A stretch of DNA of 64,000 bases from Allobosea lupini. GTDB lineage: Bacteria; Pseudomonadota; Alphaproteobacteria; Rhizobiales; Beijerinckiaceae. The notes beneath the pieces were generated by a model. The model was not told where the DNA came from. It ran no database searches and worked only from the letters and a program-made list of their open reading frames with translations. Where the stretch lies: NCBI RefSeq assembly GCF_900109525.1, contig NZ_FOAN01000013.1, positions 40,894 to 104,893 on the forward strand. The letters are read 5' to 3'. The position numbers were made by a program, and so were the translations under genes. This document shows, in pieces, positions 17,445 through 25,687 of the stretch. How positions within the stretch are numbered: position 1 is the stretch's first letter; each line of letters opens with the position of its first letter.

Positions 17445-18164
17445 CTATCCGCGCGGCATCCTGGCCCGCGCCACACCGAGCCCGACGAAGTAGCAGGTCG
17501 CCAGCGCAAGCCCGGCCTTGCTCCAGATATCCGGCACCATCCCCTGCCACAGCGTCGCGACCGCGGCGATGCCCCACAGCGCCAGCACGGCCAGCGTCAG
17601 TCCGCGCCAGCGCCGCACGCGCACCGGGTGAACGAACACGACCGGCAGGAACATCAGCGCAGCGGCGATCAGGATGATCGCCAGCGCCAGCCAGGCCGCC
17701 GGCGCGAAGGCGACGATGTAGAATACGACGATGTTCCAGACCGCCGGGAAGCCGCGGAACCACCAGTCGTCGGTCTTCATGCCAGTGTCGGCGAAATAGA
17801 GCGCGCTCGCCAGCGTCACGGCAAGGCCCGCGATCACCCCATAGGGCGCCGCCATCACCTCCGGCCGCAACAGCATCGCCGCCGGCACGAAGACATAGGT
17901 GACGAAATCGACGACGAGATCGAGCAACGCCCCGTCATAACGCTTCGCCCGTTCCTTGACCGCGAAGCGTCGCGCCAGCGGCCCGTCAACCGCATCCACC
18001 ACCAGCGCCACGCCGAGCCAGACGAAAGCCTGGGTCAGGTCGCCGGTGAACACGGCCTGGAGCGCCAGGAAGCCGAGCGCGGCACCGAACGCCGTCAGGA
18101 CATGAACGCCATAGGCCAAGGCCCGACTGCCCTTGCCGGGATCCTCGCCGCCGGAATCGTCCAT
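17445..18164 (-). CDS. pcs: Phosphatidylcholine synthase
   Basis: A 239-residue integral membrane enzyme that condenses choline with CDP-diacylglycerol to make phosphatidylcholine in one step, a route typical of rhizobia and relatives. The CDP-alcohol phosphotransferase signature is complete: D-G-x2-A-R-x8-G-x3-D-x3-D, seen as DGPLARRFAVKERAKRYDGA followed by LLDLVVD. The opening AYGVHVLTAFGAALGFLALQ is typical of Pcs. About seven to eight transmembrane helices are present. It is convergent with the first GH25 gene (gap three bases) and divergent from the second, so it is nested between the two lysozymes. Confidence 0.92.
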   Translation of the reverse strand: MDDSGGEDPGKGSRALAYGVHVLTAFGAALGFLALQAVFTGDLTQAFVWLGVALVVDAVDGPLARRFAVKERAKRYDGALLDLVVDFVTYVFVPAAMLLRPEVMAAPYGVIAGLAVTLASALYFADTGMKTDDWWFRGFPAVWNIVVFYIVAFAPAAWLALAIILIAAALMFLPVVFVHPVRVRRWRGLTLAVLALWGIAAVATLWQGMVPDIWSKAGLALATCYFVGLGVARARMPRG

Positions 18165-18268
18165 CGCCAGCCTCCCGCCGGTTAACCAAGCCTGAAGCCG
18201 GCCGCTCGAATGCTAACCACCTCTTAACCCGCCCATCGCCTATCCTTTTCTGCGAAGAGGAGACAAGC

Positions 18269-19255
18269 ATGGCGCCCCGCGCTGAGACCAGACCAGAAGC
18301 GCGGCGCAGGGCGAAATCTGCCGGCCAGCTGGCGATCTGCGCCCTGCTCGGCCTGTTCGGTGCCGAGCCAGCTTTGGCGCTTTATCCCAAGAAGGGTGAT
18401 TCAGACCCCCATGGCGGCGTGCGCGATGCGCGCCGCCGCGTGATCCAAGGCATCGATGTCTCGCGCTGGCAGGACGATATCGATTGGCAGAAGGTCAAGG
18501 ACGCCGGCACCCGCTTCGCCTTCATCAAGGCGACCGAGGGCGGCGACCATCTCGACCCGATGTTCAGGAAGAACTGGGCCGGGGCGAAGGCGGCCGGCGT
18601 GCCGCGCGGCGCCTATCATTTCGTCTACTGGTGCCGGCCGGCCAAGGACCAGGTTCGCTGGTTCAAGCGCCATATCCCGCGCGATCCCGACGCGCTGCCG
18701 CCGGTGCTCGATGTCGAGTGGAACGGCGAATCCGCCAAATGCGGCAAGAAGATCCCGCGCGAGAAGGCGCTCGCCAAGATCCGCGAGATGTTGAGAGGGC
18801 TGCAGGAGCATACCGGCAAGAAGCCGATCATCTATACCGACATCACCTTCCACGAGGATGTGCTGGAAGGCGAGTTCAACGACCATCCCTACTGGCTGCG
18901 CTCGACCGCCGCCCCGCTGCACCATCGCTATGAGCGCAAGCAGTGGGAGTTCTGGCAATTCACCACGACCGGCCGCGTGCCGGGGATCACCGGCGACGTC
19001 GACCGCAACGCCTTCTTCGGCTCCGAGCACGAATTCGCCGCCTGGCGCGATGGGCGCTACGACATCGGTGCCCGCAAATGGCGCGGCGGCGAGCCCAGGG
19101 TCGCGACCACACCCAAGCCACCGGCCACGCCGGCCGGCCTGAGGACGCCGAAAGCGGCCGGCGGCACGCCGCTGAAATTCCTGCCGCCCGGCAAGATTCC
19201 GAAATCGGCGCAGGCGCGCGAGATCGCCGCGACGGGGTCAATCGCCCGCGACTGA
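18269..19255 (+). CDS. GH25 family lysozyme-like secreted protein
   Basis: A 328-residue GH25 paralogue of the protein at 16488. The catalytic blocks are GIDVSRWQDDIDW, FIKATEGGDHLDP and PVLDVEWNG. The paired sequence YTDITFHEDVLEGEFNDHPY differs from the other copy at only two or three positions. The signal peptide follows a basic N-region (AICALLGLFGAEPALA) and lacks a lipobox, so this copy should be freely periplasmic or secreted, unlike its lipidated partner. The tail is basic and Pro-rich. ATG 18269 has GAGGAG about nine bases upstream. Likely role: peptidoglycan remodelling. Confidence 0.92.
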   Translation: MAPRAETRPEARRRAKSAGQLAICALLGLFGAEPALALYPKKGDSDPHGGVRDARRRVIQGIDVSRWQDDIDWQKVKDAGTRFAFIKATEGGDHLDPMFRKNWAGAKAAGVPRGAYHFVYWCRPAKDQVRWFKRHIPRDPDALPPVLDVEWNGESAKCGKKIPREKALAKIREMLRGLQEHTGKKPIIYTDITFHEDVLEGEFNDHPYWLRSTAAPLHHRYERKQWEFWQFTTTGRVPGITGDVDRNAFFGSEHEFAAWRDGRYDIGARKWRGGEPRVATTPKPPATPAGLRTPKAAGGTPLKFLPPGKIPKSAQAREIAATGSIARD

Positions 19256-19328
19256 CGGCGAGCGTCGTGAAACCGTCATCTGGCGGTGCTGATGCGAGCG
19301 CATCGTCATCGCATTGGTCGACACTCCG

Positions 19329-20324
19329 ATGTTGCCTGACCTCCACTCGCAGACCGGCATCGTCTGGGCCTATCGCTTCACTGCGGACGGCACGCCGACG
19401 CTCATACCCCGCGACGAAGCGCCGACGCTGGCGCCGGAAGACGGCTTCGTCTGGCTGCATCTCGACCTCGTCCACACCAGGGCCCAGGCCTGGATCGACG
19501 AGCGCAAGGAATTGCCACCGGCGGCGCGCGAGCTCCTGCTCTCGCGCGAGACGCATCAGCGGCTCGACCATTCCGCCAGCCTGGTCTGGGGCATCGCCCA
19601 CGACCTGACCCGCGACATCGTCGACCGCACCGACACTGTCGGCACCCTCGCCTGGGCTGTCGGCGAACGCTTCCTGCTGACCGGGCGGCGTGAGGCGCTG
19701 CAATCGGTCCGCAAGGCGGTCGAGGCGCTCAATGCCGGCGAACAGATCGGCTCTCCGGCCGAGCTGTTCGAGCATCTCATCGAATATCTGATCGATGACG
19801 TCACCGACGCAGTCGTGCGCCTCTCCGACGAGACCGACAGCATCGAGGACCAGATCCTGCTCGACAGGCTGGAGGACGGTCCGCAGCGCGTCGGCTCCGT
19901 GCGCCGCTCGGCCGTGCAGCTGCACCGCCAACTCGCCGGCCTGCACTTGCTGTTCCGGCGCTTCGCCGAGACCCCGTCAGGACGCTCGGCCCCGGAAACG
20001 GTGCGGGCGGCAGCACTCCGGCTCCTGCTGCGGGTCGATACCTTGCGCCAGGACATCCAGTCGGTGCAGGACCGCGCCCGGCTGCTCCAGGACGAGATCG
20101 CCGTGCGCTCGGCCAATCAGACCAACCGGCAGCTCTACACGCTCTCGATCCTGACCGCGCTCTTCCTGCCGGCAACCTTCATCACCGGCCTGTTCGGCAT
20201 CAATGTGAAGGGCCTGCCCTGGGTGGAATGGGACCTTGGCGCCGGCTTGGTCACCCTCGCCTGCCTCGGCGCGTCGCTGCTGACCCTGTTCCTGCTGCGC
20301 CGGCGCGGCGTGATCGGGCGGTAG
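19329..20324 (+). CDS. CorA/ZntB-family divalent cation transporter
   Basis: About 331 residues. The large N-terminal cytosolic domain is rich in charged helices (for example LQSVRKAVEALNAGEQ). Two transmembrane helices close the protein (YTLSILTALFLPATFITGLF and then AGLVTLACLGASLLTLFLL), joined by the pore motif GINVKGLPW. That G-x-N motif defines the CorA superfamily, and the GIN form with KGLPW is closer to ZntB (zinc) than to CorA (GMN). It could carry Zn2+ or Mg2+. TTG 19314 is an alternative start; neither has a strong ribosome-binding site. Confidence 0.88.
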   Translation: MLPDLHSQTGIVWAYRFTADGTPTLIPRDEAPTLAPEDGFVWLHLDLVHTRAQAWIDERKELPPAARELLLSRETHQRLDHSASLVWGIAHDLTRDIVDRTDTVGTLAWAVGERFLLTGRREALQSVRKAVEALNAGEQIGSPAELFEHLIEYLIDDVTDAVVRLSDETDSIEDQILLDRLEDGPQRVGSVRRSAVQLHRQLAGLHLLFRRFAETPSGRSAPETVRAAALRLLLRVDTLRQDIQSVQDRARLLQDEIAVRSANQTNRQLYTLSILTALFLPATFITGLFGINVKGLPWVEWDLGAGLVTLACLGASLLTLFLLRRRGVIGR

Positions 20325-20362
20325 GGGCTGTTGCCGCGATGGCGGTCACCCGCGGTTTCACG

Positions 20363-21703
20363 TCAGCCCCCGATCAGGACCGTAAACTCTCCGACCGCGA
20401 TCTTGTCGGGCCCTCCAAGCGCCTCGAGAACGGTGTCGAACTGCCGGCAGAGCGGTAGGCCGTTGACCAGCACAGTCTGCGATCCGTCGATCACCATGCC
20501 AGGGCCATGCGGGGGCAGCGGAGTCGGAATCGGGCAGATATGCGTGTCCGGCACGCCGCCATTCGGTGTCATGGCCGCCCCCTTCATGGCGGACATCATG
20601 CTGCCGAGCGCCGCGGCAGCGGCAGTCTTGGCAGCCTGCTCGGCGGCATAGGCCGCAGTTGCGGCCGCAGCGGCGGCAGGTCCGGTCGGCGATCCCGCCT
20701 GCGCAGCTGCGGCTGCTTGAGCGACCCGTGTCGTCTGCTCGGCCGTCTTGATCGTCGCATCGCTCGCGGCCTGGGCGGATTGCAGCGCTGCGGCGGCAGC
20801 CGCCGGTAGACCGCGCCAAGCCGGCTTCCCTCCGATCAGGACATTCGGGCTGCCGCTGCCCGGTGTGAGCGGCGGCCCGTGCATCGTCGGATCCAGGAGT
20901 CTCGCGGCTGGCCGGCCGCCACCGCCACCTCTGCTCCCGCCACCCGCACCCGCACGGGTTGACCCTGCAGGTGCGCCAAGACCAGCGGCTTCGAGCGCCG
21001 ACACATAGTCGCCCAGCCTGTGAGTCGCTGCGATGCTCAGAGCAGCCAAGAGCAAGCCGAGCGGCCCACCGATGAGGTTCCCGACCGCTATCGCTGCTAT
21101 GTTTCTCAGCCGCGTCTCCCTGCTTGGGGTGAGGGTGACGACTTTGCCGATGTGATCACCGCGCAGCGGAACGGGATCGCCGGGAACGACGAAATTGACG
21201 ACATGGGCCTGCGCGGCGGCTGCTTCATCATTTGTCACGGCGAACTGAACGCCTGGAGCGGCGAAAGTGATCGCCTTGGAGCCCATATCCAGGCGCGCGG
21301 CCTGTACCTGCGCCTCGGCGCCTCCTAGGGAGTGACCCGTGAAATTGACTTGGCTTTCCGGATTCTCCATCTGAACTTGGCGCGCGAAGTCCTCCGCATC
21401 GTCGAACGCCTTGGGAACATGCTCAGGCGACTGCCGGAGGATCTGGGCGTCGCTGCCTGCCCAGTCCTGCTTGAGACCTTCCAGATTCCCCCGGCTGCCC
21501 CGGTTGGTGACCATGACCTCACCGGTGGCAGTATTCTTATAAGCCGCGCCAAAGTATCCGTTCGCGGAACCTTGAGACCCGCCGGCCGGGGTACTCTGGC
21601 CGATCCATGCCCAGCCCGGCGGCGGCGGTACGGCGTCAACGGCGCCGTCTGGTCCCGCATAGGCGGCCTTGCTTAGCGCCGCGCTCTCGGATGGAGATGC
21701 CAT
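20363..21703 (-). CDS. Class 3 lipase fused to a PAAR-like domain (candidate T6SS effector)
   Basis: A 446-residue fusion. The N-terminal part (about 1-240) is a class 3 lipase: nucleophile elbow FTGHSLGGAEAQ with Ser-125, then VPGDPVP with Asp-176, then HRLGDYV with His-228, a complete catalytic triad. A hydrophobic stretch (202-227) lies between Asp and His. A Gly-rich linker (250-265) leads to a PAAR-like domain: HGPPLTPGSGSPNVLIGGKP, an Ala-rich helix of about 75 residues, then DTHICPIPTPLPPHGPG and VLVNGLPLCRQ. PAAR domains cap the VgrG spike of type VI secretion systems and carry effectors. No VgrG, Hcp or Tss gene is in the window. Its start overlaps the WD40 gene's stop (TGATG), so the two are coupled. 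Confidence 0.85.
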   Translation of the reverse strand: MASPSESAALSKAAYAGPDGAVDAVPPPPGWAWIGQSTPAGGSQGSANGYFGAAYKNTATGEVMVTNRGSRGNLEGLKQDWAGSDAQILRQSPEHVPKAFDDAEDFARQVQMENPESQVNFTGHSLGGAEAQVQAARLDMGSKAITFAAPGVQFAVTNDEAAAAQAHVVNFVVPGDPVPLRGDHIGKVVTLTPSRETRLRNIAAIAVGNLIGGPLGLLLAALSIAATHRLGDYVSALEAAGLGAPAGSTRAGAGGGSRGGGGGRPAARLLDPTMHGPPLTPGSGSPNVLIGGKPAWRGLPAAAAAALQSAQAASDATIKTAEQTTRVAQAAAAAQAGSPTGPAAAAAATAAYAAEQAAKTAAAAALGSMMSAMKGAAMTPNGGVPDTHICPIPTPLPPHGPGMVIDGSQTVLVNGLPLCRQFDTVLEALGGPDKIAVGEFTVLIGG

Positions 21704-22749
21704 CAGCGCTCCACCGGTTTCACGTCGTCAATCGAAAGATGCGATGTTGCGGTCAGGAGCCGGCCGAGCCATCGACCGTCGGGGCTGAAGCGAGCTATCA
21801 CGGTTTGCGGCGCAGGAGCGGCAATGGCCGCTACAGCGCGGACAGGATCGGCTGCGTCGATGAGATGGACCGTCCCGGCGCCATCGCTCGCGGCTATCAG
21901 CCGCCCGTCCGGACTGAACGAAATCGTCTTTGTGAGCTCCGGAAGTTCAGCCCCGCCACGAGGCTCGCCGGTCTTTGAATCCCACAGCTTCAAAGTCCAT
22001 GGGTCGGGCACCGTGTTGACGACTTTCGATTGGGGATCGCGGATCATCGCTCGCGCCTTGCCACCAGTCGCAACTAGCCGCCCGTCCGGACTCCACGCCG
22101 TGACGTCGACGCCCCCGGCATGGGCGCTGATCGAGGTCGGCGCTCCGCCTTCGTTCAGGTTCAGGATTTGCAAGGCACCGCCGCGCCCCCGATACGCGAC
22201 ACGGTCCCCGCCTGGACTGATCGCCACCCACATTGCTGCGGGGCCCTTGACCCGCAGCAACCGCCTGCTCGGCAGTTCGTAGAGCGCGAGCGCGACGCGT
22301 TCGGTCGAACCGGCGGGCAACTGATAGACGCCGATCAGACGACCGCTCTCGCCATCCAGTGCAAATTCGAGCAGCTTGTTGCCGGATGAGTCGGTCGTCG
22401 ATCCGTGAGGGCCCGCGAGGCTTTGCCTGCTGCCTGTCCGATGGTCCCAGATCGTCGCGGCGGCAGCCGGGTCATCGACCGGCCCGCATACCACATCGCC
22501 GTGCGCATCGAACGCTACCGACGCTGCTCCGCCAGCCAGGTTCTCGAGACGCGCCGACAGTCGCCCAGTCGCGACATCGAATACGCTGACCCTGCGCAGA
22601 AGCCGCGACAGGACAACAACCTGCCGCCCATCTCCACGCCAAGCGAAATCGCTTGCCGCAGCCTCGCCATCCGATACGTCGATCAACCGTGAAACTCCCA
22701 CCGCTTCGGCTCCGGCCACCGGCGAACCTGCCAGGATTGTCAAGGACAT
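21703..22749 (-). CDS. WD40 repeat protein coupled to the PAAR-lipase
   Basis: A 348-residue beta-propeller protein. Repeats include VTAWSPDGRLVATGG, TISFSPDGRLIAASDGAG, VIARFSPDGRWLG and MWVAISPGGDRVAYRGRG, about six or seven blades. It overlaps the lipase-PAAR gene by one base, so it is made from the same message just before it. The N-terminus LTILAGSPVAGAEA looks like the end of a signal peptide that lacks its basic start; an in-frame ATG at 22779 would supply it (MSFARIFFL) but a TGA lies between. It may be an immunity protein, adaptor or chaperone for the lipase (inference). No ribosome-binding site is evident. Confidence 0.75.
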   Translation of the reverse strand: MSLTILAGSPVAGAEAVGVSRLIDVSDGEAAASDFAWRGDGRQVVVLSRLLRRVSVFDVATGRLSARLENLAGGAASVAFDAHGDVVCGPVDDPAAAATIWDHRTGSRQSLAGPHGSTTDSSGNKLLEFALDGESGRLIGVYQLPAGSTERVALALYELPSRRLLRVKGPAAMWVAISPGGDRVAYRGRGGALQILNLNEGGAPTSISAHAGGVDVTAWSPDGRLVATGGKARAMIRDPQSKVVNTVPDPWTLKLWDSKTGEPRGGAELPELTKTISFSPDGRLIAASDGAGTVHLIDAADPVRAVAAIAAPAPQTVIARFSPDGRWLGRLLTATSHLSIDDVKPVER

Positions 22750-22779
22750 TCACAGAAAAAAAATGCGAGCGAACGACAT
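22750..22779 (-). other. Possible broken signal-peptide start of the WD40 gene
   Basis: Reading on the minus strand from an ATG at 22779 gives MSFARIFFL followed by a TGA stop directly before the ATG at 22749, in the same frame. With one base change at the TGA the joined sequence would be a normal signal peptide ending AGAEA. A run of eight T residues lies in this stretch. Confidence 0.4.
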
Positions 22780-23119
22780 GAGCGCGCCTAGACCCTGCCC
22801 CGGTCCCCAATGCCGACCTCATCCAGCAAACTCGACAGTAGAAGCTGTTGCATGGGATCAACTCTACTTGATGAATGATAACGCGACGCTTGTCGAATCC
22901 GGCCGACGCTACGGCAGCGCGAGATCGGGCGGCCGCGCTCAAGGGCCTGATACAGGCAGCTGTGAAATAGATCTCGATGCGTCCCGACGTTTCTTTTGCA
23001 ACTCCGTTCTACCGCCTTCTGCGCATCGGCGCAGAACCAACTATCGGCGCATGCCCGCTGACTTGAGGCCCAACCGCGCTATAACCGGGCAAAGGTCTCA
23101 GCCGAGCCGGGAGGACATC
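22780..23119. other. Gene-free stretch upstream of the WD40 and ivd genes
   Basis: About 340 bases with no supported gene; open frames here have no family-like content. It should hold the divergent promoters for the WD40/PAAR-lipase pair (minus) and isovaleryl-CoA dehydrogenase (plus). It is less GC-rich than its flanks. GGGAGGAC just before 23120 is the ribosome-binding site of ivd. Confidence 0.6.
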
Positions 23120-24292
23120 ATGCTCGCCAACGCGCCCCGCCCCTTCAATTTCGACCTCGGCGAGACCGCCGACGCGATCCGCGACACCGTCCATGCCTTC
23201 GCGCAGGAAAAGATCGCGCCGCGCGCCGAGGAGATAGACCGGACCAACCAGTTCCCGCGCGATCTCTGGCCGGAAATGGGCGCGCTCGGCCTGCACGGCA
23301 TCACCGTTGCCGAGGAATATGGCGGTGCCGGCCTCGGCTATCTCGAGCATTGCGTCGCGATCGAGGAGGTCTCCAGAGCCTCGGCCTCGGTCGGCCTCAG
23401 CTACGGCGCCCATTCCAATCTCTGCGTCAACCAAATCGCCCGCAACGGCAACGACGCGCAGAAGAAGAAGTACCTGCCCAAGCTGATTTCGGGCGAGCAT
23501 GTCGGCGCGCTCGCCATGTCCGAGCCGGGCTCGGGCTCCGACGTAGTCTCGATGAAGACCAGGGCGGTCAGGAAGGGCGACCGCTATGTCCTGACCGGCA
23601 ACAAGATGTGGATCACCAACGGCCCGATCGCGGAGACCTTGGTGGTCTACGCCAAGACCGATCCGGAAGCCGGCCCGAAGGGCATCACCGCCTTCCTGAT
23701 CGAGAAGGGAATGAAGGGTTTCTCGACCCATCAGAAGCTCGACAAGCTCGGCATGCGCGGCTCCGACACCTGCGAGCTCGTCTTCGAGGAGTGCGAGGTT
23801 CCCGAGGAGAACGTGCTCGGCTCGGTCGGCCGCGGCGTCAATGTGCTGATGAGCGGGCTCGACTATGAGCGCGTCGTGCTCTCGGCCGGCCCGCTCGGCA
23901 TCATGCAGGCGGCGATGGACATCGTCCTGCCCTATATCCACGAGCGCAGGCAGTTCGGCCAGCCGATCGGCGAGTTCCAGCTGGTTCAGGGCAAGGTCGC
24001 CGACATGTATGTCGCGATGAACTCGTGCAAGGCCTATGTCTACGCCGTCGCTAAGGCCTGCGACCGCGCCGAGACCACCCGCGAGGACGCCGCCGGCGCC
24101 ATCCTGATCGCCGCCGAGAAGGCGACGCAGCTCGCCCTCGACGCGATCCAGCTGCTCGGCGGCAACGGCTACATCAACGACTACCCGACCGGCCGCCTGC
24201 TGCGCGACGCCAAGCTCTACGAGATCGGCGCCGGCACCAGCGAGATCCGGCGCATGCTGATCGGGCGGGAATTGTTCAACAAGACGAAGTGA
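23120..24292 (+). CDS. ivd: Isovaleryl-CoA dehydrogenase
   Basis: A 390-residue FAD acyl-CoA dehydrogenase that oxidises isovaleryl-CoA to 3-methylcrotonyl-CoA in leucine catabolism. Family blocks are LGLHGITVAEEYGGAGLGYL, GLSYGAHSNLCVNQIARNG, and ALAMSEPGSGSDVVSMKTRA. The FAD and substrate residues are in WITNGPIAETLVVYAKT. The catalytic glutamate is in GLDYERVVLSAGPLG, the position specific to isovaleryl-CoA dehydrogenase. The end is LRDAKLYEIGAGTSEIRRML. ATG 23120 follows GGGAGGAC. The next enzyme of the pathway (mccB) is 11 kb away at 10558, so the pathway is not an operon here. Confidence 0.95.
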   Translation: MLANAPRPFNFDLGETADAIRDTVHAFAQEKIAPRAEEIDRTNQFPRDLWPEMGALGLHGITVAEEYGGAGLGYLEHCVAIEEVSRASASVGLSYGAHSNLCVNQIARNGNDAQKKKYLPKLISGEHVGALAMSEPGSGSDVVSMKTRAVRKGDRYVLTGNKMWITNGPIAETLVVYAKTDPEAGPKGITAFLIEKGMKGFSTHQKLDKLGMRGSDTCELVFEECEVPEENVLGSVGRGVNVLMSGLDYERVVLSAGPLGIMQAAMDIVLPYIHERRQFGQPIGEFQLVQGKVADMYVAMNSCKAYVYAVAKACDRAETTREDAAGAILIAAEKATQLALDAIQLLGGNGYINDYPTGRLLRDAKLYEIGAGTSEIRRMLIGRELFNKTK

Positions 24293-24303
24293 GGAGGCCT
24301 CTT

Positions 24304-24437
24304 CCTTCTCCCCTCGGGGGAGAAGGTGGCAGCGCGAAGCGCTGACGGATGAGGGAAGCAAGGCATAGACCTGTCCCGCCTCACCCGGTCGAACCGCCCT
24401 CATCCCCTGCCGGACCTTCTCCCCCGAGGGGAGAAGG
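24304..24437. repeat. Inverted pair of 23-base palindromic repeats
   Basis: CCTTCTCCCCTCGGGGGAGAAGG (24304-24326) is present again as its exact reverse complement at 24415-24437, with 88 bases between them. Each 23-base arm is itself a near-perfect hairpin. It fills the gap between ivd and the cyclotransferase gene and resembles the repeated intergenic palindromes of Rhizobiales. Confidence 0.8.
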
Positions 24438-24461
24438 AGGCCACTTCGGTGACCCGCACCA

Positions 24462-25010
24462 ATGCCCCTCTACTTTGCCTATGGCGCCAATATGGATGTC
24501 GCCGCGATGCGCGAGCGCTGCCCGCGGTCGAAGCCGCTCGGCCTCGCCCGCCTGCCGCGCCATCGCTTCATCATCACCACGGACGGCTACGCTTCGGTGC
24601 TCCGCGATCCGCGCGAGAGCGTCCATGGCGTGCTCTGGGATTGCGCGCTCGGCGACATCCGCACGCTCGACAAGTTCGAGGAGCTGGCGAGCGGTCTCTA
24701 CATCAAGATCAATCAGCCGGTCGTGGTCGAGGGCGGCGCCAAGCGCGCTCTGATCTATGTCGGGCGCAGCGCGCACATCGGAAAGCCCCGCCCCGGCTAT
24801 CTCGAGAGCGTCATCGCCAGTGCCAGAAACTGGGCTTTGCCAGAGACTTACCTGACCGGCATGAATCGCTTTCTGAGCAAGCCGATGCAGGATGATAAGC
24901 CGCTGCCTCGCGATCTGGATGAGCCGCTGCCGGCCGGCCCGGTCGCCGGGGTGAGGCCGCGCGCGGCCGCGCCGAGCTCGGCGATCCGCGCCGCCAAGGC
25001 GTCGAAATAG
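24462..25010 (+). CDS. Gamma-glutamylcyclotransferase-family protein
   Basis: A 182-residue protein of the AIG2/GGCT fold. It opens MPLYFAYGANMDVAAMRERC, where YGAN is the substrate-binding signature. The conserved acid is in HGVLWDCALGDIRTLDKFEE, which holds the usual Glu/Asp base region. The family releases 5-oxoproline from gamma-glutamyl compounds such as glutathione dipeptides. The C-terminal 40 residues are Pro/Arg-rich and not part of the fold. ATG 24462 is the family start. It stands alone between repeats and the DUF3592-like gene. Confidence 0.85.
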   Translation: MPLYFAYGANMDVAAMRERCPRSKPLGLARLPRHRFIITTDGYASVLRDPRESVHGVLWDCALGDIRTLDKFEELASGLYIKINQPVVVEGGAKRALIYVGRSAHIGKPRPGYLESVIASARNWALPETYLTGMNRFLSKPMQDDKPLPRDLDEPLPAGPVAGVRPRAAAPSSAIRAAKASK

Positions 25011-25156
25011 TTCGACTTTCGAAAGATTGACGCAGGCGCATGCACGCCATGCGCGAGGCCCTCCGGACCGCGAAAATCGCGCTGGCCGCGACAGGCGGCA
25101 GGCGTCCGGACGCAAGTTCCGGGCTCCTTTCCCGAACTGTCTCGATGGAGGCCCCA

Positions 25157-25666
25157 ATGAGCGGAATCGTCGGCTGGATCACCGGCAAGATCAAATGGCT
25201 GCTGCTGATCGCAGCGATCGGAGGGCCGGTTCTCGCCTTCTTCAGCTGGCAGGATGGCGAGCGCGTCAGGACGATCGCGGCCAAGGGCATCGAGGCGCAG
25301 GCTTCGGTCGAGGGCGCCACCCGGACCAAGCGCCGCCGCGGCGGCACCAGCTATTCAGTCGACCTCGCCTGGAAGGATGCTGCGGGCAAGGACCGCAGCG
25401 CCGAGAAGGTCTCGGTCTCGAACGAGTTCGCCAATCGCATCGTCAGGAACGACAAGCTCACGGTCGACACGCTGACGATCAAGTACCTGCCGGACGAGCC
25501 CGGCAAGGACGCCGTGATCATCGCCGACGATGCCGCCAGGCAGGCCGACCAGGACAGCGAGATGATCTATGTCGGCGCCGGAGCCGGCGCGATCGGCATC
25601 CTCGGCTCGGGGTTGTTCTTCCTGCTCGGGCGGCGGCGCTCGGAGGGTGAGGAGCAGGCCGCCTGA
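25157..25666 (+). CDS. DUF3592-like membrane protein
   Basis: A 169-residue protein with an N-terminal transmembrane helix (WLLLIAAIGGPVLAFFSW), a beta-rich middle domain of about 100 residues, and a C-terminal helix (IYVGAGAGAIGILGSGLFFL) with a charged tail. The middle part reads IEAQASVEGATRTKRRRGGT then TLTIKYLPDEPGKDAVI, which matches the DUF3592 pattern of VxARVxxT followed by VxYxPxxP. Function is unknown. ATG 25157 has GGAGG upstream and was chosen over earlier in-frame starts, which would add an unrelated basic stretch. Confidence 0.75.
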   Translation: MSGIVGWITGKIKWLLLIAAIGGPVLAFFSWQDGERVRTIAAKGIEAQASVEGATRTKRRRGGTSYSVDLAWKDAAGKDRSAEKVSVSNEFANRIVRNDKLTVDTLTIKYLPDEPGKDAVIIADDAARQADQDSEMIYVGAGAGAIGILGSGLFFLLGRRRSEGEEQAA

Positions 25667-25687
25667 TCGCAGCGACACCGACATGAA

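Noticed and set aside
22747..22779. TGA in the WD40 leader as selenocysteine
   Set aside because: A selenocysteine in a signal peptide is unlikely, and no bacterial SECIS hairpin is evident directly after it.
22763..23119. Plus-strand upstream extension of the ivd frame
   Set aside because: The protein starts with a typical ivd methionine at 23120 after a good ribosome-binding site; the extension is not protein-like.
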